Shown here piece after piece: positions 24,320 to 33,020 of a DNA stretch of 64,000 bases. The stretch is taken from the NCBI GenBank assembly GCA_006844605.1, contig SPJN01000007.1, positions 43,949 through 107,948 of the forward strand, in the 5' to 3' direction. The notes under the pieces are model-generated. The model saw nothing but the letters and a program-made list of their open reading frames with translations. It was not told the DNA's origin and searched no databases. Every line of letters starts with the position of its first letter. The stretch's first letter is position 1. The translations under genes and the position numbers were made by a program. The stretch comes from Hyphomicrobiales bacterium. Its GTDB lineage: Bacteria; Pseudomonadota; Alphaproteobacteria; SPJN01.

Positions 24320-25519
24320 GTGAGCGACACACCCTTATCCAAATCTGATCAACCCGGCACGATTGCGCGTCTTTTGCGTGATGGGCAGGTGCGTGCTGTA
24401 CTGGCGCAATTGTTTGTTGTGGGTATTGTGGTTCTGCTGGGCTGGATTGGTATCAGCAATGTGCTGGAAAATCTGGCGCGGCAAAACATTGCCTCAGGCT
24501 TTGGCTTTTTGGATGAAAATGCCGGCTTTGGCGTCAATCAAACCTTGGTGGATTATGATGCCGGCTCAACCTATGGGCAGGCATTTTGGGTTGGGTTGAC
24601 CAACACGTTGCTGGTCGCTGTGTTGGGCGTGTTTTTGACTACGCTGCTTGGCTTTGCGGTTGGCATTGGGCGGCTGTCATCAAACTGGCTGGTTGCCAAA
24701 TTGTGTGCCGCCTATGTTGAGACGTTGCGCAACATTCCGCTGCTCCTACAAATTTTCTTTTGGTATTTCGGTGTTTTGAAGGCATTGCCCCATCCGCGCG
24801 ATTCCATCGCATTGGGTGAGGGGTTCCTTGTCAATATTCGCGGTGTCTATTTCCCCCGCGCAGTGGGGGAGGAAGGGATCGCGATCGTATTGTTCGCGTT
24901 GCTCGCTGGCATTGTCGCGACCATTGTGTTGTCGCGCGCCGCCGCCCGGCATCTGTTACGGACGGGACAGGTGCGCAAGATTTGGCTTATTGGGCTGGGG
25001 CTGATTGTGGGGCTGCCGCTGGCGCTCTATTTCGTGCTGGGGCAACCGCTGGGCCTCGACATGCCGCAGGCCAGCCGCTTTAACGTCAAGGGTGGTGTGC
25101 GCATTATCCCTGAGCTGATTGCCCTTGTGCTGGCGTTGACGACCTACACCGCCTCCTTCATTGCAGAGATTGTGCGGGCGGGCATTCTGTCGGTCCCCAA
25201 GGGGCAGTCCGAAGCCGCCGCCGCATTAGGCTTGCCCAATGGGTTGACCCTGCGCAAGATTATTATCCCGCAGGCAATGCGGGTGATAATTCCGCCGCTG
25301 ACAAGCCAATATCTGAACCTGACCAAAAACTCGTCACTTGCAGTGGCGATTGCCTATCCTGATCTGGTGTCTGTGTTCGCCGGGACAACGCTGAACCAAA
25401 CAGGCCAAGCGGTTGAGATTTTGGGCCTGACCATGACGGTCTATTTGCTGTTGTCACTATCAACGGCGGGCTTTATGAACTGGTTCAACAGCCGCATGGC
25501 AATTCGGGGGCGGTCATGA
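24320..25519 (+). CDS. aapQ: General L-amino-acid ABC transporter permease AapQ
   Basis: A 399-residue inner-membrane permease, GTG start. It has the long N-terminal part typical of AapQ, with membrane helices at about 30-50 and 90-115. The HisM-like permease domain contains ETLRNIPLLLQIFFWYF. The cytoplasmic EAA loop reads EAAAALGLPNGLTLRKIIIPQAMRV (split by conserved Gly) and contacts the ATPase. It overlaps aapM by 4 bases, so translation is coupled. It forms the channel with AapM. Confidence 0.94.
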   Translation: MSDTPLSKSDQPGTIARLLRDGQVRAVLAQLFVVGIVVLLGWIGISNVLENLARQNIASGFGFLDENAGFGVNQTLVDYDAGSTYGQAFWVGLTNTLLVAVLGVFLTTLLGFAVGIGRLSSNWLVAKLCAAYVETLRNIPLLLQIFFWYFGVLKALPHPRDSIALGEGFLVNIRGVYFPRAVGEEGIAIVLFALLAGIVATIVLSRAAARHLLRTGQVRKIWLIGLGLIVGLPLALYFVLGQPLGLDMPQASRFNVKGGVRIIPELIALVLALTTYTASFIAEIVRAGILSVPKGQSEAAAALGLPNGLTLRKIIIPQAMRVIIPPLTSQYLNLTKNSSLAVAIAYPDLVSVFAGTTLNQTGQAVEILGLTMTVYLLLSLSTAGFMNWFNSRMAIRGRS

Positions 25520-26574
25520 TGCTGAATTGGATGCGCGCAAATTTGTTCTCCTCATGGGGCAATAGTCTGCTGACGCTGATCAGCCTGTGGCTGGTTTGGG
25601 TGATCGGTTCAGGCATTGTTGAATGGGCGCTTATTGATGCCATCTTTACCGGTGATAATCGTGAAGCGTGTTTGGTGCCCGGCGCGGGTGCGTGTTGGCC
25701 CTATGTCGGGGCAAAGTGGAACCAGTTTATCTATGGCCGCTATCCGCTGGAAAGCCAGTGGCGGGTCGATCTGATCTTTGCCATGGGGGCAGGGGCCTTG
25801 ATCCCCAGCATGATTGAGGGGATGCGTGGCCGCCGTTGGTTCGTGCTGTTCCTGCTGCTGCCATTCCCTGTGATCACCTATGTCTTGCTGACAGGCGGGA
25901 TGTTCGGACTGGCAGAAATATCCTCTGACCTTTGGGGTGGCTTGGTGGTGACGTTGATCGTGGCTGTCACCGGTATTGTCGCCAGCTTGCCGCTCGGCAT
26001 TCTATTGGCCTTGGGCCGGCAATCTGACCTGCCACTGATCAAAGCAATCTGCGTAGTCTTTATCGAATTTTGGCGTGGTGTGCCGTTGATCACGGTTCTG
26101 TTCATGGCGTCTGTCATGCTGCCGCTATTCCTGCCCGATGGTGTGGTGATCGACAAGCTGCTGCGTTGCCTGATCGGCGTTGCGCTGTTTTCAAGTGCCT
26201 ATATGGCCGAGGTTGTGCGTGGCGGCCTGCAGGCCCTGCCCAAAGGCCAGACTGAGGGCGCGCAGGCGCTGGGCCTTAGCTATTGGCAGTCCATGCGGTT
26301 GATTATTCTGCCGCAGGCCCTCAGGCTCGTCATACCGGGAATTGTGAATACGTTTATTGGCCTGTTCAAGGACACGACGCTGGTGTTGATTATCGGCCTG
26401 TTTGATCTGTTGGGGATCATTCAGTTGACCTTTACCGATGCAGGCTGGTCCACACCGCAAACCCATAATACAGGCTATGTGGTGGCGGCGTTCATATTCT
26501 GGATATTCTGCTTCGCCATGTCGCGCTACAGCCAGCGCATGGAAAAACGCCTTGATGTAACGGGAGAACGGTGA
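25516..26574 (+). CDS. aapM: General L-amino-acid ABC transporter permease AapM
   Basis: A 352-residue partner permease of AapQ. Several membrane helices precede the permease core, which includes [21 protein letters not shown]. The EAA loop is [20 protein letters not shown]. The start is ATG 25516 or the adjacent ATG 25519. The 5' end overlaps aapQ and the 3' end overlaps aapP, each by 4 bases, indicating one translationally coupled operon. Substrate range is inferred from the family: broad polar and non-polar L-amino acids. Confidence 0.94.
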   Translation: MMLNWMRANLFSSWGNSLLTLISLWLVWVIGSGIVEWALIDAIFTGDNREACLVPGAGACWPYVGAKWNQFIYGRYPLESQWRVDLIFAMGAGALIPSMIEGMRGRRWFVLFLLLPFPVITYVLLTGGMFGLAEISSDLWGGLVVTLIVAVTGIVASLPLGILLALGRQSDLPLIKAICVVFIEFWRGVPLITVLFMASVMLPLFLPDGVVIDKLLRCLIGVALFSSAYMAEVVRGGLQALPKGQTEGAQALGLSYWQSMRLIILPQALRLVIPGIVNTFIGLFKDTTLVLIIGLFDLLGIIQLTFTDAGWSTPQTHNTGYVVAAFIFWIFCFAMSRYSQRMEKRLDVTGER

Positions 26575-27308
26575 TGACCACGCCGATGGTGCAGATCAAA
26601 AACATGCACAAATATTATGGCGACTTTCATGTGTTGCGGGGCATTGATCTTGATGTCGCGCAGGGCGAACGCATTGTGATTTGCGGCCCGTCAGGGTCGG
26701 GCAAGTCAACCCTGATCCGCTGCTTGAACAGGTTGGAAGTCCATCAAAAAGGCGACATCACTGTTGATGGGATCACGCTGAATGATGACGTGAAAAATAT
26801 CGATGAAGTGCGCCGTGAAGTTGGCATGGTGTTCCAACATTTCAACCTGTTTCCGCATCTGACGATTTTGGAAAACTGCACACTTGCCCCCATCTTTGTG
26901 CGCCATATGCCCAAAAAGGACGCCGAAGAACGGGCGATGGAGTATCTGACCCGCGTGCGGATCCCTGATCAGGCACACAAATATCCTGGCGAGCTGTCAG
27001 GCGGCCAACAACAACGCGTCGCTATCGCCCGCGCCCTGTGCATGATGCCCAAGCTGATGCTGTTTGACGAGCCGACAAGCGCCCTTGACCCCGAAATGAT
27101 CAAGGAAGTGCTGGAGGTCATGGTGGAATTGGCTGAAGACGGTATGACCATGCTGTGCGTAACCCATGAAATGGGCTTTGCCCGTCAGGTCGCAGACCGC
27201 GTCATCTTTATGGATGAGGGGGAGATTGTCGAAATGGCACCGCCAGTTGAATTTTTCGACAACCCCCGAAGTGAACGAACGAAAGCCTTCCTCGGCCAGA
27301 TTATGTAG
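26571..27308 (+). CDS. aapP: General L-amino-acid ABC transporter ATP-binding protein AapP
   Basis: A 245-residue ABC ATPase. Walker [10 protein letters not shown] is at 39-47, the Q-loop lies in [13 protein letters not shown], the signature is [15 protein letters not shown], Walker B is [13 protein letters not shown] and the switch His is in VTHEMGF. This is the polar-amino-acid subfamily (GlnQ/HisP-like) that powers AapQM. It is the last gene of the operon. Its stop codon lies inside the 3' end of the convergent membrane-protein gene, an 8-base tail-to-tail overlap with no room for a terminator. Confidence 0.95.
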   Translation: MMTTPMVQIKNMHKYYGDFHVLRGIDLDVAQGERIVICGPSGSGKSTLIRCLNRLEVHQKGDITVDGITLNDDVKNIDEVRREVGMVFQHFNLFPHLTILENCTLAPIFVRHMPKKDAEERAMEYLTRVRIPDQAHKYPGELSGGQQQRVAIARALCMMPKLMLFDEPTSALDPEMIKEVLEVMVELAEDGMTMLCVTHEMGFARQVADRVIFMDEGEIVEMAPPVEFFDNPRSERTKAFLGQIM

Positions 27309-27714
27309 CGTCGCTTTTAAGACCCACGATGGCCGTAATGCTGGCGACAATTGCTGCCAGTGAAATGCTCAACATCATGAATGACACGAACAGATTGGCA
27401 AAGCCTGCATCGGCGGGCGGGCCGCCATTGATTTCAAGGAAATTGGTGGCCCCGGTCATGGCGGCGGTTAACACGCCCAGCCAATTGCCAAAATTTGTGT
27501 ACAGCCAACTCCACTTCAAGATGGATTTGCCACGTTCAGACAGCGTGAAGCGTGACCACACGGCCCCCATGGCAATCAGCAAGATCCCGCCGATCATGCC
27601 GATCATATGGCTGCTGATCAAAAGTGACGGCGCTTTGGCCATTGGGCCCAAAAAGCCCGCCAAAAGACCAAGCAGAATCAGGATGAAACCGTAACGGATC
27701 AGTGAATTATTCAT
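27301..27714 (-). CDS. Small four-helix membrane protein, resembles hydroxylaminobenzene mutase (HabB) family
   Basis: A 137-residue inner-membrane protein with four hydrophobic helices (about 8-24, 34-52, 75-92 and 108-130). The layout [18 protein letters not shown], then [17 protein letters not shown], then [13 protein letters not shown] and [18 protein letters not shown] recalls the HabA/HabB hydroxylaminobenzene mutase family, judged from memory. Whether it isomerises anything here is unknown. Its ribosome site AGGGAGG forms one arm of a hairpin (separate entry). The gene is downstream of sseA on the same strand. Confidence 0.6.
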   Translation of the reverse strand: MNNSLIRYGFILILLGLLAGFLGPMAKAPSLLISSHMIGMIGGILLIAMGAVWSRFTLSERGKSILKWSWLYTNFGNWLGVLTAAMTGATNFLEINGGPPADAGFANLFVSFMMLSISLAAIVASITAIVGLKSDAT

Positions 27715-27720
27715 GATGAG

Positions 27721-27748
27721 CCTCCCTCAAAATTCATTGATAGGGAGG
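27721..27748 (-). promoter_or_regulatory. Hairpin sequestering the Shine-Dalgarno of the four-helix membrane protein gene
   Basis: On the minus strand CCTCCCT (27742-27748), a 14-base AT-rich loop and AGGGAGG (27721-27727) form a perfect 7-bp GC-rich stem. The 3' arm AGGGAGG is itself the Shine-Dalgarno sequence, 6 bases before the ATG at 27714. In the folded state ribosomes could not bind, a layout used by RNA thermometers, attenuators and small-RNA switches. Confidence 0.55.
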
Positions 27749-27784
27749 GTAAGCAGAGTCGGGATGAAATCAAACCGAATTTAT

Positions 27785-28636
27785 TCAGCCTGCCTCGACA
27801 GGATTATCTGCGCCTTCGTCACCCCATTCGGCCCATGAGCCATCATACAGGCTAACGTCAGCATGGCCCGCATCCGTTAGGGCAAGCGACAGGATCGCCG
27901 CAGTAACGCCGGACCCACAGCTGGTGACGATGGGTTTTGTAAAATCCGCGCCCGCCTGTTCAAACATGCCTTTAATCTCCATCGGGCCTTTGATCGTGCC
28001 GTTGGAGTGGATCAGGCTTGTAAACGGTACATTCATCGCACCGGGAATATGACCCTTTTTCAAGCCAGCGCGCGGTTCTGGGGCATCGCCCTTAAAGCGG
28101 GCTTCAGGGCGGGCATCAACAACCTGCCACAACCCCTTGTCCTGATTGCCTTTCATCTGATCAAGGCCGCGAACAAGGTCACTGTTCAGCCGGGCTGTGA
28201 AGTGACGTTCGCGCGGCATGGGGGGCAGATTTTCCAAGGGGCGACCTTCGGCCCGCCATTTGGGCAAGCCACCATCCAAAATGGCAACCTGTTCATGACC
28301 AAACGCCTTGAACATCCACCACACACGCGGGGATGAAAAAATGCCATGTGAATCATAGATTACAATCCGCACACCATCGCCAAGCCCAAGGCGGCGCACG
28401 CGAGAGGAAAATTTCTCAGGGCTGGGCAGCATATGGGGCAGATCGGTTGCGGTATCGCAAATTTCATCAATATCGAAATAGACCGCACCGGGAATATGGG
28501 CCGCCTTATGTTCGGCGCGGGCGTCTTTGCGTTCCGTCGGCATATACCATGTGGCATCGACCACCCGAATATCAGGGGCGTCCAGATTTTCGTGCAGCCA
28601 ATCTGTTGACACGACGTTGAGTTTGAACCGTTCCAT
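27785..28636 (-). CDS. sseA: 3-mercaptopyruvate sulfurtransferase (rhodanese family)
   Basis: A 283-residue enzyme with two tandem rhodanese domains. The first is inactive and the second carries Cys240 in TSCGSGVTA. The CGSGVTA loop is the signature of 3-mercaptopyruvate sulfurtransferase rather than thiosulfate sulfurtransferase (CRxGx[RT]). It moves sulfane sulfur from mercaptopyruvate, a product of cysteine transamination, to thiols or cyanide. The cysK gene lies 55 bases upstream on the same strand, so the two probably form a small cysteine-sulfur unit. Confidence 0.92.
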   Translation of the reverse strand: MERFKLNVVSTDWLHENLDAPDIRVVDATWYMPTERKDARAEHKAAHIPGAVYFDIDEICDTATDLPHMLPSPEKFSSRVRRLGLGDGVRIVIYDSHGIFSSPRVWWMFKAFGHEQVAILDGGLPKWRAEGRPLENLPPMPRERHFTARLNSDLVRGLDQMKGNQDKGLWQVVDARPEARFKGDAPEPRAGLKKGHIPGAMNVPFTSLIHSNGTIKGPMEIKGMFEQAGADFTKPIVTSCGSGVTAAILSLALTDAGHADVSLYDGSWAEWGDEGADNPVEAG

Positions 28637-28691
28637 AGCTGAATAGAATCCTGATTAGACCCGCAAGGAGATGCTGTAATTTATATCCTGT

Positions 28692-29693
28692 TTAAGCAAG
28701 CCAGCTTGGCACGGGCAAGTCCCGTTCGCGCAAAAAGGCTGGATTAAACAATTTTGATTGATAGCGTGTGCCGTAATCACACAAAAGCGTGACAATCGTA
28801 TGGCCGGGACCCATTTCCTTGGCCAATCTGACAGCACCGGCGATATTGATAGCGGTCGAGCCGCCGACGCACAGCCCTTCATGCTGCAACAGATCAAAGA
28901 CATAGGGCAGTGCCTCGTCATCGCTGATCTGAAAGCCTGTATCGACGGGCGCGCCTTCAAGATTTGCTGTCACACGGCCCTGACCGATCCCTTCGGTGAT
29001 CGAATCGCCGCTTGATTTCAGCTCACCATTTATGAACCAGTTATAGATGGCGGACCCGCCGGGGTCTGCCACAGCGGTTGTGATGTTCTGGTCAACGTCT
29101 TTCAGGCCCATTGACACACCGGCCAGTGTGCCGCCGGTTCCTACTGCGGAGACAAAGCCATCAATGCGGCCATCAAGGTCGCGCAGAATTTCGGGCGCCG
29201 TGGTTTCAATATGGGCCTGCCTGTTGGCAATATTATCGAACTGATTGGCCCACAGGGCGCTGCCCGGATTTTCAGCATTTAGGTCATCTGCCAAACGACC
29301 AGAATAACGCACATAATTGTTCGGGTCTTTATAGGGGGCAGCAGGAACAAGGCGCAAATCACAGCCGCACAGGCGCAGCATGTCTTTCTTTTCCTGACTT
29401 TGGGTTTCGGGCATGACAATCACGGTCTTGAAGCCAAGTGAATTGCCCACCAATGCCAAACCAATACCCGTGTTTCCGGCGGTGCCTTCAACGATTGTAC
29501 CGCCTGCTTTCAACTGTCCCTTGGCAATGGCGTCCTTGATGATGAACAGGGCGGCACGATCCTTGACCGACTGGCCCGGATTCATGAATTCAGCCTTGCC
29601 TAAAATCGTGCAGCCAGTTTCTTCAGAAGCCTGGCGCAGCTTGATCAGGGGGGTGTTGCCAATGGCATCAACAAGATCGTTGCGAAATGTCAT
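28692..29693 (-). CDS. cysK: Cysteine synthase (O-acetylserine sulfhydrylase family)
   Basis: A 333-residue fold-type II PLP enzyme. The N-terminal NDLVDAIGNTPLIKL is characteristic, PLP Lys44 is in PGQSVKDRAA, and the phosphate loop is GTAGNTGIG. The usual TSGNTG of CysK reads TAGNTG, as in several alphaproteobacterial and cystathionine-synthase-like members. A C-terminal GGSTAINIAGA loop is present. It makes cysteine from O-acetylserine and sulfide. The ATG is preceded by GAGGG. It is divergent from the DUF6134-like gene across 237 bases and sits upstream of sseA. Confidence 0.92.
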   Translation of the reverse strand: MTFRNDLVDAIGNTPLIKLRQASEETGCTILGKAEFMNPGQSVKDRAALFIIKDAIAKGQLKAGGTIVEGTAGNTGIGLALVGNSLGFKTVIVMPETQSQEKKDMLRLCGCDLRLVPAAPYKDPNNYVRYSGRLADDLNAENPGSALWANQFDNIANRQAHIETTAPEILRDLDGRIDGFVSAVGTGGTLAGVSMGLKDVDQNITTAVADPGGSAIYNWFINGELKSSGDSITEGIGQGRVTANLEGAPVDTGFQISDDEALPYVFDLLQHEGLCVGGSTAINIAGAVRLAKEMGPGHTIVTLLCDYGTRYQSKLFNPAFLRERDLPVPSWLA

Positions 29694-29930
29694 AGGGCCC
29701 TCAGGTCACGGTATAAAAACAGCGGGCAGCCCCCAAAAAGGCCACCGAATAGCGATTGCGGCGGAGGGTAAAGAAATCAGCGAAGGAAGTCTATAGAGGC
29801 AGGCGTTTCGCGGCGAATTGTGGTATAGCCGTCAAAAGCCTGTCACATTTGTGCCCAACTGCTTGGGTTATGTGGGGATGAAGCCGGGCGCAAGGCCCGT
29901 ATGTGGGACGAAAAGAAGGATTTGGGGTCC

Positions 29931-30665
29931 ATGAAAAAGACATTCGCATCATTATTGATTCTGTCGGGGTTGGGTCTGTCAGCGGCAGCCATCGCCGATT
30001 CGGCGGAAAAACCCGCACCGGAACCTGTCAGCGGCGGCGAACAGCCAACCGACCGGTGGGTGCCTGCCGATGGTGAAAACCTGACATTCAAGGTGATTGA
30101 TGGCCGTAAAACCATCGGGGAGCTGACATTGGATTTTGCCTATGATGATGATGGCGTGCTGACGATTGTGCGGGACCATCAATTCCAGGCGTCACGGTTT
30201 TTTATGTCATTTTCAATGGAACAGGACATGACCAGCAAATGGCGTGACAACAAGCTGGTCTATATGAAAAACGATATGTTCGTTGATACCCCGATGGGTG
30301 ATCAGGACTTCACGTTTGAGGCCGAAGAGGGCCAGTATGGCGACCTACATGCACAGACTGAGGCTGGCCCCCGTATTATCCCGGGCGATGCCTATCCCGA
30401 AACATTCTGGAACAGCAGCTTTTTTGAAAATGACCGTTTTTTCCGCGCGTATCTGGGTAGTGAGACGACACCGCAATTTCGTAAAGCAGGTGTTGATTAC
30501 GTGACCCTGAATGGCGAAGACACAACCTGTGTGCGCTATGATGTGACGACACAGAATTTGCAGGGAGAGGACCAAACAAATCAATATTGGTTTGAAGAAA
30601 ATGGCCGCCTTTGCCAGATGGCATTCACCAACCCTGCAGGCACATTTTATTACAAGCGTGACTAG
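29931..30665 (+). CDS. Secreted DUF6134-like protein
   Basis: A 244-residue exported protein with a standard signal peptide (KKTFASLLILSGLGLSAAA, then IADS). The mature part is a beta-rich single domain beginning LTFKVIDGRKTIGELTLDF. This resembles the DUF6134 family (substrate-binding-lacking, lipocalin-like beta proteins of unknown role), by recollection only. Two Cys (TTCVRYD and RLCQMAF) could form a disulfide. ATG 29931 is chosen because the signal peptide starts there; the in-frame codon at 29901 lies in the leader. Two hairpins follow before the CoA-transferase gene. Confidence 0.7.
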   Translation: MKKTFASLLILSGLGLSAAAIADSAEKPAPEPVSGGEQPTDRWVPADGENLTFKVIDGRKTIGELTLDFAYDDDGVLTIVRDHQFQASRFFMSFSMEQDMTSKWRDNKLVYMKNDMFVDTPMGDQDFTFEAEEGQYGDLHAQTEAGPRIIPGDAYPETFWNSSFFENDRFFRAYLGSETTPQFRKAGVDYVTLNGEDTTCVRYDVTTQNLQGEDQTNQYWFEENGRLCQMAFTNPAGTFYYKRD

Positions 30666-30720
30666 GTACTGATCCGGCATTTGCCGGAAAAACCAAATTT
30701 GTGGACATGACCAATGGCTT

Positions 30721-30755
30721 GCAGTTGACGGACCCGCATGGTTCCCGTTAACTGC
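30721..30755. repeat. 11-bp inverted repeat upstream of the CoA-transferase gene
   Basis: GCAGTTGACGG (30721-30731) pairs with CCGTTAACTGC (30745-30755) except for one G-T wobble, across a 13-base loop. No T-run follows, so it is not a typical terminator. It lies about 40 bases before the CoA-transferase ATG (30797) and may be an operator. A smaller hairpin (CCGGC-ATTT-GCCGG) lies at 30674-30687. Confidence 0.5.
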
Positions 30756-30796
30756 GGGCCATTGCTATATTCAATCAACTCAGTCAGGACAAAAAC

Positions 30797-31999
30797 ATGC
30801 TTGAAGGTCTGCGTATCGTCGAAATGGCCACCTATATTGCCGCCCCCGCCGCCGGGGGGATCATGGCCGATTGGGGCGCGGAAGTGATTAAGGTCGAAGC
30901 CCCCGGTGGTGACCCGATCCGTCAATTCTTTGCCGGTACGCGCGCCGAAGATATCGGCAATCCGGTTTTCGATCTGGATAATCGTGGCAAGCGGTCGATT
31001 ATGATCGACATCAAGACAGAGGACGGTGCCGCCGCCATGCGCAAATTGGTGGGGGAGGCTGATGTCTTCATCACTAATGTTCGCCCCAGTGCGCTTGAAC
31101 GGGCGGGCCTTGATTTCGATACACTGCATAAAGAACATCCGTCACTGATTTTCGCCTCCGTCACCGGTTATGGGCTTGAGGGGCCAGAACGTGATCGTCC
31201 CGGCATGGACATGGCAGCGTTTTGGGCGCGGTCGGGCATGGCGCATTTGTTCCAGCGTAAGGGGTATGCCCCCTTGCCCATGCGTGTTGCTGTGGGTGAC
31301 CACACGACCGCGCTGGCGCTTGTCAGCGGCATTCTGGGGGCTGTGATTGAACGGCAAAAAACGGGCGAAGGCCGCCTTGTGGAGGCAAGCCTGTTGCGCA
31401 CAGGCATCTACTGTCTTGGGTCCGATATGGCCATCCAGCAACGTTTGGGGCGCGTTGCCTCAACCCGTGAACGGAATATCGCGCCTGATCCCATGACCAA
31501 CATCTATCAGACACAGGATGAAAAATGGCTGGTATTGCTGAACCGTCAGGGCAAGGGCGGCGGTGATTGGGACAAATTGGTTGAGCTGCTGGAAATTCCG
31601 GCGGACAAACTGGCGGATGAAAAATTCGTGACCAAGCGTGACCGCATGAAAAACAATGGCGACACGATCGCGCTGCTGGATGCGGGATTCCAATCATTCA
31701 CAATGGAAGAAGTGTCCAAACGTCTGGATGCGGCAGATATTATCTGGTCACCCGTTAAATCAACCTATGAAGTGGTTGAGGATGCGCAGGCCCACGCCGC
31801 AGGGGCGTTTACTGAAATGCCGATGCCTGATGGGTCCATGTCAGCCACAATTGCGTCACCGGTGAATTTCCACGGCGCGGATAATGATCCCAAGGGGCCA
31901 AGCCCTGAACCGGGCCAGCATGGCCGTGAAATCCTTGCCAGCCTGGGCTATACAGAAGAAGAGTTGGATCGGATGCAGGAAGCAGGCGCGCTGAAATAG
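30797..31999 (+). CDS. CaiB/BaiF-type (class III) CoA-transferase
   Basis: A 400-residue family III CoA-transferase, which moves CoA between carboxylic acids through an aspartyl-CoA anhydride. The start LEGLRIVEMATYIAAPAAG, GAEVIKVEAPGGDPIR, the FDLDNRGKRSI strand and the catalytic Asp in RPGMDMAAFWARSG are the expected landmarks. Acids used by this family range from carnitine to oxalate, succinate and bile acids; the substrate here is not decidable. A good AGGA ribosome site precedes ATG 30797. It appears to be a single-gene unit before the tRNA. Confidence 0.92.
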   Translation: MLEGLRIVEMATYIAAPAAGGIMADWGAEVIKVEAPGGDPIRQFFAGTRAEDIGNPVFDLDNRGKRSIMIDIKTEDGAAAMRKLVGEADVFITNVRPSALERAGLDFDTLHKEHPSLIFASVTGYGLEGPERDRPGMDMAAFWARSGMAHLFQRKGYAPLPMRVAVGDHTTALALVSGILGAVIERQKTGEGRLVEASLLRTGIYCLGSDMAIQQRLGRVASTRERNIAPDPMTNIYQTQDEKWLVLLNRQGKGGGDWDKLVELLEIPADKLADEKFVTKRDRMKNNGDTIALLDAGFQSFTMEEVSKRLDAADIIWSPVKSTYEVVEDAQAHAAGAFTEMPMPDGSMSATIASPVNFHGADNDPKGPSPEPGQHGREILASLGYTEEELDRMQEAGALK

Positions 32000-32038
32000 G
32001 CGCGCCACTTCACGGTCTTCCGTACGGATATTGGGGTA

Positions 32039-32056
32039 TTGGGGCCATGGCCCCAA
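32039..32056. repeat. Perfect 18-bp palindrome between CoA-transferase and tRNA-Asn
   Basis: TTGGGGCCATGGCCCCAA reads the same on both strands. It lies 40 bases past the CoA-transferase stop and about 45 bases past the tRNA 3' end on the other strand. Both transcripts run into it, so it may fold as a 3' end stem, though no T-run follows on either side. Confidence 0.5.
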
Positions 32057-32100
32057 AATCACCATAATCTGGGTGAAAAACCAATCATGAAGAAAGAGGG

Positions 32101-32176
32101 TGGCTCCCCGGGCCGGACTCGAACCAGCGACCGAACGGTTAACAGCCGTTTGCTCTACCAACTGAGCTACCGGGGA
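32101..32176 (-). tRNA. tRNA-Asn (anticodon GTT), CCA encoded
   Basis: The 76-base minus-strand sequence folds as a full cloverleaf. The acceptor stem is TCCCCGG with CCGGGGA, the D-arm is GCTCAGTTGGTAGAGC, and the anticodon loop CTGTTAA reads Asn codons. The T-arm contains GGTTCGAGTCC and the 3' end is GCCA. A promoter candidate lies 30-55 bases upstream. Confidence 0.97.
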
Positions 32177-32204
32177 CCATGACTACCTGTGATCGGAGGG
32201 TCAG

Positions 32205-32232
32205 AGTTAAGACCCTCAAGCCACTGTGTCAA
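32205..32232 (-). promoter_or_regulatory. Promoter candidate for tRNA-Asn
   Basis: On the minus strand a perfect -35 TTGACA (32227-32232) is followed after 16 bases by TTAACT (32205-32210). The -10 lies in the loop between GACCCTC (32211-32217) and GAGGGTC (32196-32202), perfect inverted arms. The -35 lies between CACTG and CAGTG. The tRNA starts about 30 bases downstream. Confidence 0.5.
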
Positions 32233-32267
32233 TCAGTGTGGCGGGCTTATAGCAAAGGATTCGGCAA

Positions 32268-32597
32268 GTGACCACTGCCAAAATGAACATGGATGGCGAC
32301 AAAACTGCACATGCACCGCGACGGCGCGGTTTAGGGGCCCCTCCGGTAGGGATCAGCTTTGGCAAACACCGCATTGGTGTGCCCCGTAGCCCGGTTTTAA
32401 GGCTGATTCTGGGCGTTGCCCTGATCTTGGGCGGTATGGTGGGCTTTTTGCCCGTTTTGGGCTTCTGGATGATCCCTCTGGGCCTTGGCGTGCTGTCCTA
32501 TGACTTCCATTGGGCCCGGCGGCTGCGGCGCAAGTTTTTGCGGTCATGGGGCAGGTGGGAACGCAAGCGCAGCGACAACGCTAAAGCGCGGCGATAA
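32268..32597 (+). CDS. Small membrane protein, PGPGW-like family
   Basis: A 109-residue protein with a basic N-terminal region and one or two close membrane segments (LRLILGVALILGGMVGFLPV, then FWMIPLGLGVL). WARRLRRKFL and a basic tail follow. The arrangement GxxLPxxGxxxxPxGLxxLxxxFxWA resembles the PGPGW family of transmembrane proteins of unknown function. GTG 32268 has AAGGA at 8 bases; ATG 32283 is the alternative. The 3' end overlaps the convergent HIT gene by 17 bases. Confidence 0.6.
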   Translation: MTTAKMNMDGDKTAHAPRRRGLGAPPVGISFGKHRIGVPRSPVLRLILGVALILGGMVGFLPVLGFWMIPLGLGVLSYDFHWARRLRRKFLRSWGRWERKRSDNAKARR

Positions 32598-33003
32598 TTT
32601 TGTCGGCAATCGGTTGCAGGACGTCCGGCTTTTCCATATCGCGGGCATGAAGCGCCATCGATTCGCCCTTCATCACCGGCATCACATGCACATGATAGTG
32701 GAACACGGTCTGGCCGGCGGCCGCGCCGTTCAACTGCATGATCCGCACGCCATCGGATTCCAGACCCGCTTTGGCCGCTATTGCCATTTTCTGCGCCGTG
32801 GCAAGGCAGGCATTGGCCCAATCGATGGGCAGGTCAAAAAAATCCTGCGCGTGATATTTCGGAATGATCAAATGATGGCCGCGTGTTTGGGGCATGATGT
32901 CCATAAACACATAGGTCCGGTCATCTTCGTAAAGTTTGATGCTGGGAATATCGCCCGCAATAATCTTGCAGAACAGGCAATCGTCGGAATGATGTTCGGT
33001 CAT
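32581..33003 (-). CDS. HIT-family nucleotide hydrolase
   Basis: A 140-residue histidine-triad protein. The N-terminal DDCLFCKIIAGDIPS has a CxxC as in HinT-type proteins. The active triad is HYHVHVMPV, with the central His forming the nucleotidyl intermediate. HIT proteins hydrolyse AMP-lysine-like phosphoramidates or dinucleoside polyphosphates. It lies 17 bases downstream of the FemAB-like gene on the same strand, the end of a small minus-strand group with RidA and GDPD. It converges with and overlaps the PGPGW-like gene. Confidence 0.93.
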   Translation of the reverse strand: MTEHHSDDCLFCKIIAGDIPSIKLYEDDRTYVFMDIMPQTRGHHLIIPKYHAQDFFDLPIDWANACLATAQKMAIAAKAGLESDGVRIMQLNGAAAGQTVFHYHVHVMPVMKGESMALHARDMEKPDVLQPIADKIIAAL

Positions 33004-33020
33004 GAAATCTATCTCACGCG

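Noticed and set aside
32039..32056. 18-bp palindrome as a rho-independent terminator of tRNA-Asn or the CoA-transferase gene
   Set aside because: The stem is good but no T-run follows in either direction, so it is listed only as a palindrome.
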